A model generated the notes under the pieces. That model saw nothing but the letters and a program-made list of their open reading frames with translations, was not told the DNA's origin and ran no database searches. From Mytilus galloprovincialis (taxonomy: Eukaryota > Mollusca > Bivalvia > Mytilida > Mytilidae), in assembly GCF_965363235.1 (NCBI RefSeq), contig NC_134841.1, positions 38,159,440 through 38,223,439 of the forward strand: a stretch of 64,000 nt of DNA, in the 5' to 3' direction. Of the stretch, positions 1 to 10,366 are shown one piece after another (the stretch's first letter is position 1; every line of letters starts with the position of its first letter). Made by a program: the position numbers and the translations under genes.

Positions 1-770
1 ACTATGAGCAATAGGTCTAGTATATTCGATGTATGGAAGGACTGTAAGGTGTCATCTGACCTTGACCTCATTTTCATGGTTCAGTGATTATAGTTAAGTT
101 TTTGTGTTTTGGTCTGTTTTTCTTATACTGTATGCAATAGGTCTACTATATTTGGTGTATGAAATGATTGTAAGGTGTACAGGTCTAGCTGGTAGGTGTC
201 ATCTGATCTTGACCTCATTTTCATGGTTCAGTGGTCAAAGTTAGGTTTTTGAGTTTTGGTCTAATTTTCTAATACTATATACAATAGGTCAACTATAGTT
301 GGTGTATTGTATTTTATGATCTATATGTCAGTCAAGTAGGTTTTATTTGACCTTGACCTCATTTTCACGGTTCATTGATCAGTGTTAGGTTTTTGTGTTT
401 TTGTCTGTTTTTCTTTAACTATAAGCAATAGGTCAACTATATCTGTTGTTGTATGGAAGAATTGTTAGTTGTACATGCCTGCCTGGCATGGTTCGTCTGA
501 CCTTGACCTCATTTTCATGGTTCATTGGTCACTGTTTATATTTCTTGGTTAATGTTGAGTTTATGTGGCAGTTATAATAATGCTTTATATCTATAGGACT
601 ATCACCATAATATCAATGACTAGTAAAGAAGGCGAGACATTTCAGCGTGTGAACTCTTGTTAACTTTATGTGATAGTAAAGCTTTATATTCAGGACTATC
701 AACAATATATCAATGGTTAGTAAAGGAGACGAGACATTCCAGCGTGTGAATTCTTGTTTAATAAGCAATA
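1..770 (+). repeat. TGACCTTGACC dispersed repeat (family E), 5'-truncated copy
   Basis: Loosely repeated blocks of about 145 bp each contain TGACCTTGACCTCATTTTCA followed by a T-rich stretch and CAATAGGTC. The 3' module 'aaggcgagacatttcagcgtgtg' occurs twice (about 630-655 and 727-750), so the tail is duplicated. The same family recurs at 20.2-21.6 kb and 24.6-25.65 kb. No coding capacity is seen. I recognise it as an abundant mussel repeat. Confidence 0.85.
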
Positions 771-1510
771 ATTAAAACCGTACGGCCTTCACGGTGGTTA
801 TAGAATAAAAACCTCAACCGAATGCCAACACAGCAAAGCATTGATTGAATGTATGGGTTTTTGTTATGAAATTCAACTTCACGAAACATACATTGGTTGA
901 CCAGTAAATAACTGAAGGAACTTCAAGACCGTGATATTTGACAGCAAACTCTTTACATTCTGACAAGGGTTGGCTTAATAGATTAATGGATACAGGTTAT
1001 TATTATTGTTTTGCCGTCAAATTATAAGGTTTTAAATAAATTTAATGTTTCAAAGGGTGGCCTACAACCATACGATTTTATAGAAATTCCACGATTCCAA
1101 AATTGGAAGAAAGTTGCGGGGACTGGATGATTGTACAAAACCAGGTTCGTAAAATGTAAAAAGTTGTTAACTGATATACCGTGTGCAAACTGGCAGTGTG
1201 TTTGGGTAAAATTTAAAACAGTTCCAAAGGACAAGGGGCGTTAATTAAGATCCGTATTTGGCCTAAAATATGGCAATAAATTAACCCTAAATCAAACAAA
1301 TGATAATACATGTATTTGTAAAAAAAAACACCTGTTTAAAGTACAAACTCTGTCAAGAATAAAGAAAATAAAATGTAGGGTTCTTATAACAACACAGCTT
1401 TCAAAGAGCTACAGATAATATATATAATTGTTCTCAAACAAAAGTAAAAATTAATATCATAGCATGTCAGGGAAACGTAATATTTGCTGTAATACATATC
1501 AAAAATAAAC
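771..1510. other. AT-rich spacer, nothing recognised
   Basis: No open frame with splice or codon support, no tandem structure and no known repeat was recognised here. Confidence 0.5.
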
Positions 1511-1557
1511 AGTGGCGGATCCAGAACTTTACCTAAGGGGGGCCTGGATCCGCCTAT
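1511..1557. mobile_element. Internally deleted GGATCC palindromic MITE
   Basis: CAGTGGCGGATCCAG faces CCTGGATCCGCC across a short G-rich centre. It is a minimal relative of the fuller element at 19693-19838. Confidence 0.6.
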
Positions 1558-1595
1558 AATAAATGTAGAATATATACATGTTTCAAATTAAACTT

Positions 1596-1698
1596 GTCAT
1601 TGTGTGATGCTTTCAATGTTGTCATTGTGTGATGCTTTCAATGTTGTCATTGTGTCACGATGCTTTCAATGTTGTCATTGTGTGATGCTTTCAATGTT
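1596..1698 (+). repeat. 25-bp tandem repeat, four copies
   Basis: Four head-to-tail copies of a unit starting GTCATTGTGTGATGC and ending CAATGTT. The third copy has 3 extra bases. This is a simple minisatellite just upstream of a mussel repeat. Confidence 0.9.
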
Positions 1699-1852
1699 GA
1701 CATTAATTGTATTCCTTGTCATGTCAGTGATTCTGTCCTTCGGTGTGATGACATGGTTTTTACGAATAAATTTTTAGTAAATAAAAGACGAAATAATAAC
1801 GAAACTAAGATACAAACTCACTTAAGCAAAGTACTCTCAGATCTGATCCTAG

Positions 1853-2770
1853 TGTCTTTTTGTTGTTGGGATGTACAAGTAACCGGCCACGTCCACTTGT
1901 ATTTTTGTCCATCTGATGGGTTAAGCCTTTTTCGACTGATTTTTATAGTTCGTTCTTATGTTGTACTGGTATACCACTGTCCCAGGTTAGGGGAGGGGTT
2001 GGGATCCCGCTGACATGTTTAACTTCGACACATTATGTATGTATGTACCTGTCCCAAGTTAGGAGCCTGTTATTCAGTGGTTGTCGTTTGTTTATGCGTT
2101 ACATATTTATTTTTCGTTATTTTTTTTTATATATATAAATAAGGCCGTTAGTTTTCTCCTTTAAATTGTTTTACATTGTCATTTCGGGCTCTTTTATAGC
2201 TGACTATGCGGTATGGGCTTTGCTCATTATTGAAGAATGTAGGACAGAAAGTCACAGGACAGAAAGTCACAGGACAAAAAGTCACAGACAAAAAGTCACG
2301 ATGCTCATTTTTACAAAAACATTTTTGTATTTTTCTTGAAGTATTGTATATACCCAACTTTGTCAGCAAAATTTATCAAAAAAATATCAAAGATGATTAA
2401 AATTATTGTTAAGAAAACAAAATGTCAAAGTAGATTGGCACTTAAATGGCTTTATGGTGCCAAGAAATATGTCCTTTGCATGATTAAAATAAAATAAATC
2501 TTCATTATTCAAGTTAAATGATAAATATCATTAACTTTGGTAGGAATATATGTTTCTAGATATTTCTTTTATATATTCAAACAATTGTCAAAAAAATATT
2601 TGTGACTTTTTGTCCTATCAAATTTGTGACTTTATGTCCTGTGACTTTTTGTCCTGTGACTTTCTGTCCGTTTACCTTATTGAATGCCGTACGGTGACCT
2701 TTTTGGTCTCTTGTGGAGAGGTGTCTCATTGGCAATCATACCACATCTTCTTTTATATATATATATAATT
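1853..2770 (+). repeat. Mussel repeat family H (GGTCTCTTGTGGAGAG type), interrupted
   Basis: The stretch runs from a 'TCTTTTTGTTGTTGGGATG' region through 'GGTTAGGGGAGGGGTTGGGA' and 'CTATGCGGTATGGGCTTTGC' to the terminal 'GTGTCTCATTGGCAATCAT' plus a T/TA tail. A MITE at 2235-2676 splits it. The fixed 3' end with a T/A tail suggests spread by retroposition, but I cannot name the parent element. Other pieces: 2825-2882, 7845-7955 and 22195-22258 forward; 4425-4690, 57580-57885 and 58795-59065 reverse. Confidence 0.8.
2235..2676 (+). mobile_element. hAT-like MITE with iterated 15-bp terminal motif, copy 1
   Basis: A 442-bp element starts GAATGTAGGACAG and ends CTGTCCGTTTACC. It is flanked by a perfect 8-bp duplication TTATTGAA (2227-2234 and 2677-2684), the length typical of hAT elements. 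Both ends are inverted arrays of GGACAGAAAGTCACA-like units, about four on the left and four on the right. The interior is AT-rich and noncoding. It sits inside repeat H, so it is younger than that copy. A reverse copy lies at 6054-6492. Confidence 0.85.
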
Positions 2771-2824
2771 TGAGCCATTTTTATAAGATCCATCTTCTCC
2801 ATAAAGCTCTTCACATAAAGTTTA

Positions 2825-2882
2825 AAGCGACTTGGATGGAGAGTTGTCTCATTGGCACTCATACCACATCTTCTTGTGTCTA
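2825..2882 (+). repeat. 3' fragment of repeat H
   Basis: Carries 'GGAGAGTTGTCTCATTGGCA' and 'CATACCACATCTTCTTG', matching the H 3' end. The following 2883-3017 is TA-rich low-complexity DNA. Confidence 0.7.
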
Positions 2883-3049
2883 TTAACATACTAATGTGAA
2901 ATGACAAATTCTAAAAATGTAACATGATTTATTCTTTAAAATATAAATATATAAATAAATAAAAAAACAATAAAAAAAGTCAGTTGCAAAAATATATATT
3001 GTATAAATATATATGATCAGAGACATATAATACAAGAGATTGGCAACTC

Positions 3050-4420
3050 GGCGAAATCCCGTAATATCACACGGCCACATTTAAACCTCGCGAGATCTCT
3101 TTGGGTAATAGAGTTATTATCAAAGTATTAAAAGTACTCGAGGTAATGGTGAATGTTTAAGCATAAATTAACTGTTTCAGTGTTAAATTTAACATAATTA
3201 ATTAAATAATTTGAGTTCATACATTCATAATTATTTATTTCAATGTCCTTTTAATTTTTATTTGTATTATTGAAAAAGAGACATAATTTGATATTGAATT
3301 AAAAACAACCAATATTAAATAATTAACACTTAATAAATTGTATCAGAGTTCATTTTATTTGATACTTTCACAATGGGTTTCTATTAAATATACACCTGTC
3401 TCGGAGACATAATTTCACAGTGTAACATGTATATTAGGCTTGAATTATTCGATGGTCAGGTAAATCACAACCTGTTAAAACTGAAGAGTTTTATTTGACA
3501 CCTGGTACACAAGAAGTTGTTACACCACAGGTGTCCACACTATTTCCGAAAATACTATTTACAAAATATATAAAATTAATTAATGTGTAGAAAAAAATAA
3601 TTAATATGTTTGTTTATCGTTAATCATGATCGACTTCGTCTTATATTCATAATTTGTATAGATCATTAAAAATTGAATACTTATTGTGTTCATTATTAAT
3701 TGGGCTTGTATTAAGTTTTTTTCTATGATTGTCGGTAAATTGTTTTCTAAGTGTGTTTTTTTTTTCAAAATTTACATTATGAGCTTGCATTGAGTTTTTT
3801 TTTTTCTATGATTGTCGGTTTATTTATGGTTTCTCCTTTTCACGGATTGTGTATTTAGGACTTACATTTAATGATCATTTAATAGAAAATGGCAATATAA
3901 GTCTCACTTTTGACCTCGAATAGAAAGAGATTAAACCATATTTTAAGTGTAAGGAACTGATAAATATACGATAAAGACTCAGAGCAGCAGGTATTGCTGC
4001 CTTTTCATGTAACAATTTTCGTAAGAAGAAACATTTTACTATGTTATACTTCTGTCAGCTTGGTAAGTTGACTTCAAAGCATACACCAGTTTTAATGCCA
4101 CATTGATATCTAAATGTTTCGAAATGTACACGTTTCCCTTCTTTCTTTCTTTTTAACTTTTGGACTAGTTAAAATCTCCTTTTAGTTTTGAAACGGACAT
4201 GCACATGTGTAAATAGTTTTACAACTATTTGACTTGATTTGTAAGTCAAAACATTTTTGTTTTACTTTATAAAAAACTGCACGAAAATGCGCCTACCTTT
4301 GTTGTTGATCAGGCTGATTTAATTGATGGTTGCCTAACGTCTAGTGGAAAATATTTCATGGCATATTTTTAATATATTGATGTGCGAGTGTATGACATTT
4401 CTTTTCTGTACAGCTACATG
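3050..4420. other. AT-rich interior, noncoding
   Basis: No credible open frame. One short motif, a T-run followed by CTATGATTGTCGGT, occurs twice (about 3715-3745 and 3795-3825), a diverged local duplication. Confidence 0.5.
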
Positions 4421-4424
4421 TATG

Positions 4425-4690
4425 CAATATAATATTGAACTCTCCACAAGAAACCAAATGATACAGACATTAACAACTGTAGGTAACCATAAGGCTCTTA
4501 GCAATGAGTAAAATTCATACTGCACTGCGAACTATACAAGGTCTATTTACATGTATGAAAAAGGTTTAACAATTCAAACAAGAAAACTAACCGCCCGATT
4601 TATGTACAAAAAAATCCAAATATGATATACAGCAACAAACCACAAGTGAATTACAGGCTTCTTACTTTGGAAAGACACAAAGATAATAAA
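4425..4690 (-). repeat. Diverged reverse copy of repeat H
   Basis: Contains 'CTCCACAAGAAACCAAATGA', 'GCAATGAG' and 'AATTACAGGCTTCTTACTTT', the reverse complement of successive parts of H. More diverged than the 2-kb copy. Confidence 0.65.
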
Positions 4691-5252
4691 GGCATGATAA
4701 TATATTTCACCATTATCACAAGCCGTACAATTTTATGTTTTTGTTTGTTTTTTGTTTGTTATGTTTTTCCCCCCACAGTAAGCATCTATAAATCATATAA
4801 ACCAATTAATTTGGTGTGGCTTTTGGATAAACCAAATTACATCATTTTGTAAAAAAAACACTGTTATACATCCCATTATTCTGAAATGAAAAGGACCAGT
4901 CAGACTGAGAATCAGAACAAGTATTTATGTATACAATATATCTAGACTATCACTACACATCATTCCATCCTTTTTCAATAATTAAACCAAGATATAAGAG
5001 AACAAAACTCATTCCAGGTATAAATAATATTTTTATTATCAAACATTCACTTATAATGTTACTGTCAATGATAACTGAGAGCTTCGTGCTAATTTCCCTG
5101 CAACTGCAAATTTCGGTATCTGTATAGCTAAGGATATATGTACATGTATCATTGATGCTAACTTGTAATAAATGGCATAAAGTCTGAAAGGGAGAATGGG
5201 AGAAAGGCAAGGTTCTTCATGTTCATTGTGTGTCTCATTCACTGCAAATATC

Positions 5253-7153
5253 TCAATTACAAATGTATTGTGTAATCAGTTGCTCTGTGCCTTCCAGTGG
5301 TGCAAGAAAAAAATCAGCATGGCAATCAAATTCAAGCGTACATATTTTTTCATTCTCAAATGGCTGTTCTTTTGCTGCGTAAGTGTGGTCTGAATTTTCA
5401 TCTAACAATAGTTCTCCTTTGACTTCTTCTGATGTAATAGAAATTTCCTCAGAACGTACAAACTCGACCAGAGATGTGTCATAATTGGATGATCCTTTTC
5501 ATCTTCAGTGTGGTTGAAACTGCAACAGATATCTCCTCCATAATGGTATCAACAGCTGTCCATGGTCGAGGATTACCTTTCTTTTTAACTCCTTTTGTTA
5601 ACTTACTACATCTTTTCCTCTTTTGGCATTCTAAATTAAAAAAAAAATATATTTTAGAGTTGAAAAGAAATTTGAATTTGTAGAGCCTATTATACAACAT
5701 CTATTTGTCTTACTTTTAAACTTTACTTCCTACATGTATGTCATACAACATTCTGCAGGTTTTTATTATGCTAAATCTATTTTAAATTTCATTTTGTCAT
5801 GTATGGACCTTTCAAGCTTGCTATTAGGAACAAATATTTGATATATTTGTCAATTGTTAAACATCGTACAGTGAACATACAATGTAAGTTGCTGACATCA
5901 ACTTTACTTAGTCTCTGCTTCTATCTCATGAGGGTCTGGAAGCAGGGGCGGATCAACCCAGGATAAAGGGGGGTTCCAACCACATGTCCCATTCAAATTC
6001 ATTGATCATCCAAAAAAGGGGCTGGATCCGCCAATGGGAAGGTGTTTACAAAAGGTAAACGGACAGAAAGTCACAGGACATAAAGTCACAAATTTGGTAG
6101 GACAAAAAGTCACAAATAATCTGTTGACAATTGTTTGTATATATATATAAGAGAAATATCTTTAAATATTTACTTTTTAATACATATATTCATATTAAAG
6201 TTTAATAAATGTGTCATTATATTTGAAAAATGAAGATTTATTTAATTTTAATCATGCAAAAGGAAGATTTCTTGGCACCATGAAGCCATTTAAGTGCCAA
6301 ACAAGTTTGACATTTTGTTTTTTCAACAATTATTTGATCATTTTTTAATTGTTTTTGATAATTTTTGTTTACAAAGTTGGTTTATATACAATTGTTCAAG
6401 AATAGAAATAAGCGTTTTTTTGTTCAAAGAAATAATCAGAAAAAATGAATTGTGACTTTTGCCCTGTGACTTTCTGACACTGTCCTACATTCATACAATA
6501 GGAGTATTGGAATAACTGCATAAATTGAAATCAGAAAAGTAAAGACAAGAGGAAACATTTTATCAAGATTGGAGAATGATGGGGTGCTAAAATAAATAAA
6601 GAAAAGAGAATAATGGACAAAATTTATAAAGAAAAGAAGAATATATTGGGAATGTGTACATGTCCATGGTATACACATATATGCCCCGCTGATCTTATTT
6701 TAACAAGATAACATTTGGAATTGATACAGGCTCATTAAATTGCATATTTATTCGATAATTTCTAAGTTTTATGAAAAAAAGGTAATTCTGGCATAGCTGG
6801 ATTTGGGTATCAATGTGAAAAAAATAAATCACCTTTGATGGTATTTTATGAAAACACTATTTGATCAAAATATACGAAAATAGTATCATTTTAACGGGAT
6901 AACAATCGGGAGTAGAATAACACTTTAAAATTGTATATAAAATCGTAAATTTTAAAGTTTTATGGAAAAAAATGATGGGCCACACCGGTTCTACAGCAAT
7001 AAAGAGGGGAAGCTGAATGGACCGAATTTAAATTGGTCTGCATTTGATTATTATCATCATCTCAGCACATTATAGTATAAACAAATTGGTAGAACTAGTT
7101 AAATGTATCTTTTGAATATACTTACATGCTTTAGCTGTGAAAGCAATCGACAT
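5253..7153 (-). CDS. Remnant of an unrecognised minus-strand gene
   Basis: The firmest part is a terminal exon at 5253-5630. It follows a strong acceptor on the minus strand (long T-run, then AATTTAG). It reads a basic segment (QKRKRCSKLTKGVKKKGNPR), then an acidic segment (EEISITSEEVKGELLLDEN) and a final EQLITQYICN before a TGA at 5253-5255. The two halves are in different frames. One surplus A in the AAAA run near 5495-5499 would explain this, either as a real frameshift or a homopolymer error. A candidate first exon at 7126-7153 encodes MSIAFTAKA and ends at the canonical donor GTAAGT. Joined directly, the two exons give a stop, so a middle exon is missing or I failed to find it. The acidic C-terminal half looks coding, but no family is recognised. 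The gene lies wholly inside the TIR element 3018-7337 and reads away from its right end. Confidence 0.42.
5943..6034. mobile_element. GGATCC palindromic MITE
   Basis: GGGGCGGATCAACCC on the left faces GGGGCTGGATCCGCC on the right, with the family's internal 'CCCATTCAAATTCATTGATC'. Same family as 19693-19838. Confidence 0.7.
6054..6492 (-). mobile_element. hAT-like MITE, reverse copy 2
   Basis: A 439-bp reverse-oriented relative of 2235-2676. It starts GGTAAACGGACAGAAAG and ends CTGTCCTACATTC, and shares the internal 'CTTGGCACCATGAAGCCATT' zone. Flanks TTACAAAA (6046-6053) and ATACAATA (6493-6500) agree at 6 of 8 positions, a decayed 8-bp duplication. Fewer terminal motifs are intact than in copy 1. 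Confidence 0.8.
6690..6995. repeat. Diverged tandem duplication of about 195 bp
   Basis: Both halves follow the order ATTTTAACA/GGGATAACA, then AATTGTATAT or similar, then AAGTTTTATGAAAAAAA. Offset is about 195 bp with many substitutions, so it is old. Confidence 0.55.
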
Positions 7154-7194
7154 AAACGAGAAAACAAATCTGTAAGCGTATCGTCTCTTTTAAC

Positions 7195-7290
7195 AACAAT
7201 GGCGGAATTTTCTCATCTCGATCCTCCTTCATCCCAGGTCACATCCTAATCCCAAGCACTTCCGGTGGCCAAGTGATTTCATTGGCCGTT
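7195..7290 (-). promoter_or_regulatory. TATA-less promoter-like cluster for the minus strand
   Basis: Reading the minus strand: a CCAAT box (GGCCAATG, 7287-7280), an ETS-type site (ACCGGAAGTG, 7266-7257), then a YY1-like CCGCCATTGTTG (7205-7194). This order is typical of animal housekeeping promoters. The ATG of the candidate first exon lies about 45 bp downstream at 7153. The motifs are visible; promoter activity is inferred. Confidence 0.45.
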
Positions 7291-7344
7291 ATATAGACTC
7301 TACTAGAGTTGCCAATCTCTTGTATTATATGTCTCTGATATGAT

Positions 7345-8340
7345 GATGCTCTATGTCTTTATCTACGGAATTCTCGCTTGATTAGTTCAAAATCTGGTAA
7401 CCTTGCACTGCATCCATTCTTTTCATAAAACTCCTAAAAAAAATTTAAAAAAATGTAATAATCAGACTGAAAAAACAAAAGTACTTTGTTTGATACATTT
7501 TAATAATTCATTTAATTATTGAAATTGTGCGTCTTAAATTTAGCCAATTTCTTATTTAAAATCATTCTAAATCCGATTCATCGTGTAAAATAAGTTTCAT
7601 GCACTCGTGATGTTAATTAATCCCTACAACAGATCCTTATTTTCAAGCGGCGGGCTTTTATTCATGATTTTCATCTCGGTTAAACAACCCTGCGGAACCG
7701 ATAGTTATTGTGCTAATTAATCTTTAAAGTCGTAAGTTTTATGCCTATAATGTTTTCAACTGGACGGTTGAGAGGCAACACTCAATCCATATTGCCAATT
7801 CCATTTATTCTATTAAAAAAGCTAATAAATATAAACCTTTAAGGGCTTTGCTCATTGTTGAAGGCCATACATTGACATATAATGGTTAATTTCTGTGTCA
7901 TTTGGTCTCTTGTGAAGAGTTGTCTCATTGGTATTCCTACCACATCTTCTTTTTTTATCTTTAAAAAGCTCTTGTATCTATCTACATAGAAATGATCATT
8001 GACAATATACAAGTTTGCACATAATAATTTGGTTAATAATTTATGCTCTATACTGCACAAAATGTACCCATATATATATGCTAATGAACACAACAAATTA
8101 ACTAACCTGAGGCATGGTAAACTGGTATTTGCTACTCATTCTTTGCACAACAGTTTGTATTGGGATGCTTGTGTGTATCTTACTATTACTAAAATTAAAT
8201 AAAATAGTGTAATGCATAATTAATTGTTAAAACATGTCATTTTTTCATCTACCAAAACGTTTCTTTATATGTTTCACTTTTTTCCTATCCCTTTGTCTAT
8301 ATATTCCTTTGTCACTATTGTTTCTCATCCCTTAAAAAAT
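7345..8340. other. Spacer between two minus-strand genes, with an H fragment
   Basis: Holds a forward fragment of repeat H at 7845-7955 (GGGCTTTGCTCATTGTTGAA, then GTTGTCTCATTGG). The rest is AT-rich with no supported feature. The part just below 8340 would be the 3' flank of the minus-strand gene at 8341-9432. Confidence 0.55.
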
Positions 8341-9432
8341 CTAATATCTATTTCTCTTTATGACTTCAAAATGTTCCTCTTCTGTATTTTGTTCCCCATG
8401 TATTGTTAACCATTCAAGCTTTCGTCTTTTACGTGTTGTAAATGCTTTTGAAAAACTGTATTTGAATCAGTTGACCAATTCTAAAAATGTTTTCTTTTAT
8501 GAATATTTTTTTACTACTTGCATGTACATCGTGTTTTTTGGGGGGGCTTACCGACTCATTAATCCAATATTTATTTTTCCAAACTTTAAAAACTTTTTGT
8601 ATACATAAGAGATTAGGAACAGATGCAACGACAGCAACCAAACATAAAGAACATACTATATGGTTTGGCTGGAATCGGTTCGTTCATATATCTTTTACTT
8701 ACACTGATGTTGAAGTCCGTGTTCTGTCATTTACTTGGAATTCAATCATTTTGACTATGTCCTGTTCCATCTTAAACAAATGAAATAACAAAAATAATTA
8801 TAACAAACCATTTGTAAATAAAAATAAAAATGTTATTTATCTGTGCAAATCGTTTACCTAACCTTGAACTTTTACACTGTAAGTCATAGATCTAATTACT
8901 CTATTCTCTGCAAGGAAATATTTTTTTTTCTCGAACTTTTTAGTATGTATCCAGCATAAAAATCGGTCATTCTTTTTTCAGAGGTAAGTTCAGTTAAAAT
9001 CAAGCGGCGTCAAAATATATGTACACCCTTTTTGGTTGTAAAATCCCCTTTTATGTGTATCCGTATTTTAGAAACGTTCACTGGAGTTTCATATAATATC
9101 TTTCTCTACAGTGAAGTGCTAATTGCAATTTTATCATAGTTCCATGTTTAGTTGAATACATAGACGTTTTTGTGTCTGCTTTGAATTAAAATGTTGCATA
9201 TTTACCTTTTTGACAGAAGTTCTTATCCTGGACTCCTGTTCCAGAAGATCTTGGTACTTTTGTTCTGTCCCTTTTGCTTGCTTTAATGTTTCTTGGAGGT
9301 GTTTCTGAACCTTATTTATTGCTTTTCGTGCTGTGCGTTCCTCGTGGCACTTAAATGTTCTTTAATGTAATCATTAATCTTCATTGAAGTATCCATCTTG
9401 TATGTAACTTTTCTGTCGGCAAGCCAACACAC
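8341..9432 (-). CDS. Three-exon minus-strand gene, charged coiled-coil-like protein, 5' end not found
   Basis: Exon a 9206-9432 follows an acceptor (CATTTTAG) and ends AAAAAG before GTAAAT. It reads VCWLADRKVTYKMDTSMKI, then a lysine/glutamine-rich helix (CHEERTARKAINKVQKHL, LLEQESRIRTSVKK). It is 227 nt; one missing base near the HLK/CHEE boundary would make 228, phase 0 to 0. Exon b 8703-8770 (acceptor GTTTAAG, donor GTAAGT, 22 codons plus 2 nt) reads MEQDIVKMIEFQVNDRTRTS. Exon c 8341-8455 (acceptor ATACAG) completes that codon and reads FSKAFTTRKRRKLEWLTIHG to IKRNRY and a TAG. Three consecutive phase matches with consensus splice sites are unlikely by chance. Exon a opens in frame directly at its acceptor, so earlier exons are expected beyond 9432. 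The product is unrecognised. The single frame break could be a sequencing indel or early decay. Confidence 0.6.
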
Positions 9433-9887
9433 CTAAAATGGTATTTTATTCAAATTTTAGAAATAAGAACTTCTCAGAACTAACTCAAATGATAATTATA
9501 TCTGATTGAAGCATTTGTTATAAATTTACATAAATTTTCACAAGAATATATTTCAGAGATAGAGTCATTTGATGAAAGTTCAGGTTCCTTTCTTAGATAC
9601 TATGACTTCCGTTGTTTGGTGAGTGGGGTAGGGGTGTTCGATCTTTCAATCAATTCAACCACATGAAATTCTGCTTGATAAATCATCACCATATATATGG
9701 TGTTTTTTTTTCATTCTATTTCACTTTTTAAATCTTATTTCACAAACAAGGAAACAACAAATTAAAATTAATAGTATTCTTAGCAGTTAGGCTTACATTC
9801 ATAAAGGGGTTCCCCAGGGTTCTATCCTTTGGCATGGCAATTCTGTAACAATAAAAATTCCAAAAATAAAAAGAGCAAGAAATATCA
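9433..9887. other. Probable intron or 5' flank of the minus-strand gene
   Basis: AT-rich, with no clear exon recognised on the minus strand. A LINE fragment begins at its right edge. Confidence 0.4.
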
Positions 9888-10366
9888 CTGAGGTTTGTGT
9901 ACGAAGACCATTCAAGCTCATATCAACAGTTGCTTGAAAAGGTTAAGATGCCTTCACTGCATATTAACAGACATATATCAATGGTAATGGAAACTTTTAA
10001 TATAGTTAATGAATTAGTACCTGTCTATTTACATGATCTATTAAATGTAAAAGATTGTAATTTAAATATTCTTTCAGATATAATAAGATACTGGATATAG
10101 CACATGCAAAAACTACCCAGTTTGGTAAGAAAAGTTTTAAATTTGCAGCTGCTACTCTGTGGAACAGGGAACAGACTACCTGACCATTTCAGGACTGAAA
10201 ACAGTTTTTTTTTCAATTTAAGAACCTCATAATACAGTCTTGGAATGGTTCAAAATAATGTTTTTCTGCAAACAAGAAAACTAATTGATACTGATGAAAA
10301 AAAAAATCCTTATTTTCAAGTGTCTTTGCACCTAAAAATCACCAAAAAAAATCCCTAATGCGGGGT
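9888..10366 (+). mobile_element. LINE 3' fragment, reverse transcriptase C-terminal part
   Basis: Reads LRFVYEDHSSSYQQLLEKVK, then KKSFKFAAATLWN, then in another frame LPDHFRTENSFFFNLRTS and a stop. This is the C-terminal signature of many animal jockey/CR1-type LINE proteins (YEDHSSSYQQLL...AATLWNSLPDHFR). At least one frameshift and a premature stop before it show the copy is dead. It is 5'-truncated, and its 3' part is repeated at 10762-10947 by the local tandem duplication. Confidence 0.75.

Larger units (their letters stand above)
3018..7337. mobile_element. 4.3-kb element with perfect 32-bp TIRs and 7-bp TSD
   Basis: Positions 3018-3049 (starting CAGAGACATATAATAC) are the exact reverse complement of 7306-7337. 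Directly outside lie identical 7-mers, ATATGAT at 3011-3017 and 7338-7344. Perfect inverted ends plus a flanking direct duplication are the hallmark of a DNA transposon insertion. The CAGAG end resembles hAT ends, but those normally give 8 bp, so I do not assign a superfamily. Inside are a promoter-like region next to the right end, a minus-strand gene remnant, a reverse H copy, a GGATCC MITE, a hAT-like MITE and a diverged tandem repeat. No transposase was recognised, so it is probably non-autonomous or decayed. Confidence 0.75.

Noticed and set aside
1660-2013. 117-codon plus-strand frame
   Set aside because: It covers the 25-bp tandem repeat and the start of repeat H; no codon or domain support.
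5880-5945. Candidate middle exon (PHEIEAET) for the minus-strand gene
   Set aside because: It reads well after the first exon, but its only donor gives a phase that stops in the terminal exon, and the acceptor lies in a MITE end.
7198-7245. Plus-strand start codon ACAACAATGGCGGAA with a 16-codon frame
   Set aside because: It ends at a stop with no consensus donor, and the same bases read on the minus strand as a YY1-like promoter motif with CCAAT and ETS sites nearby.
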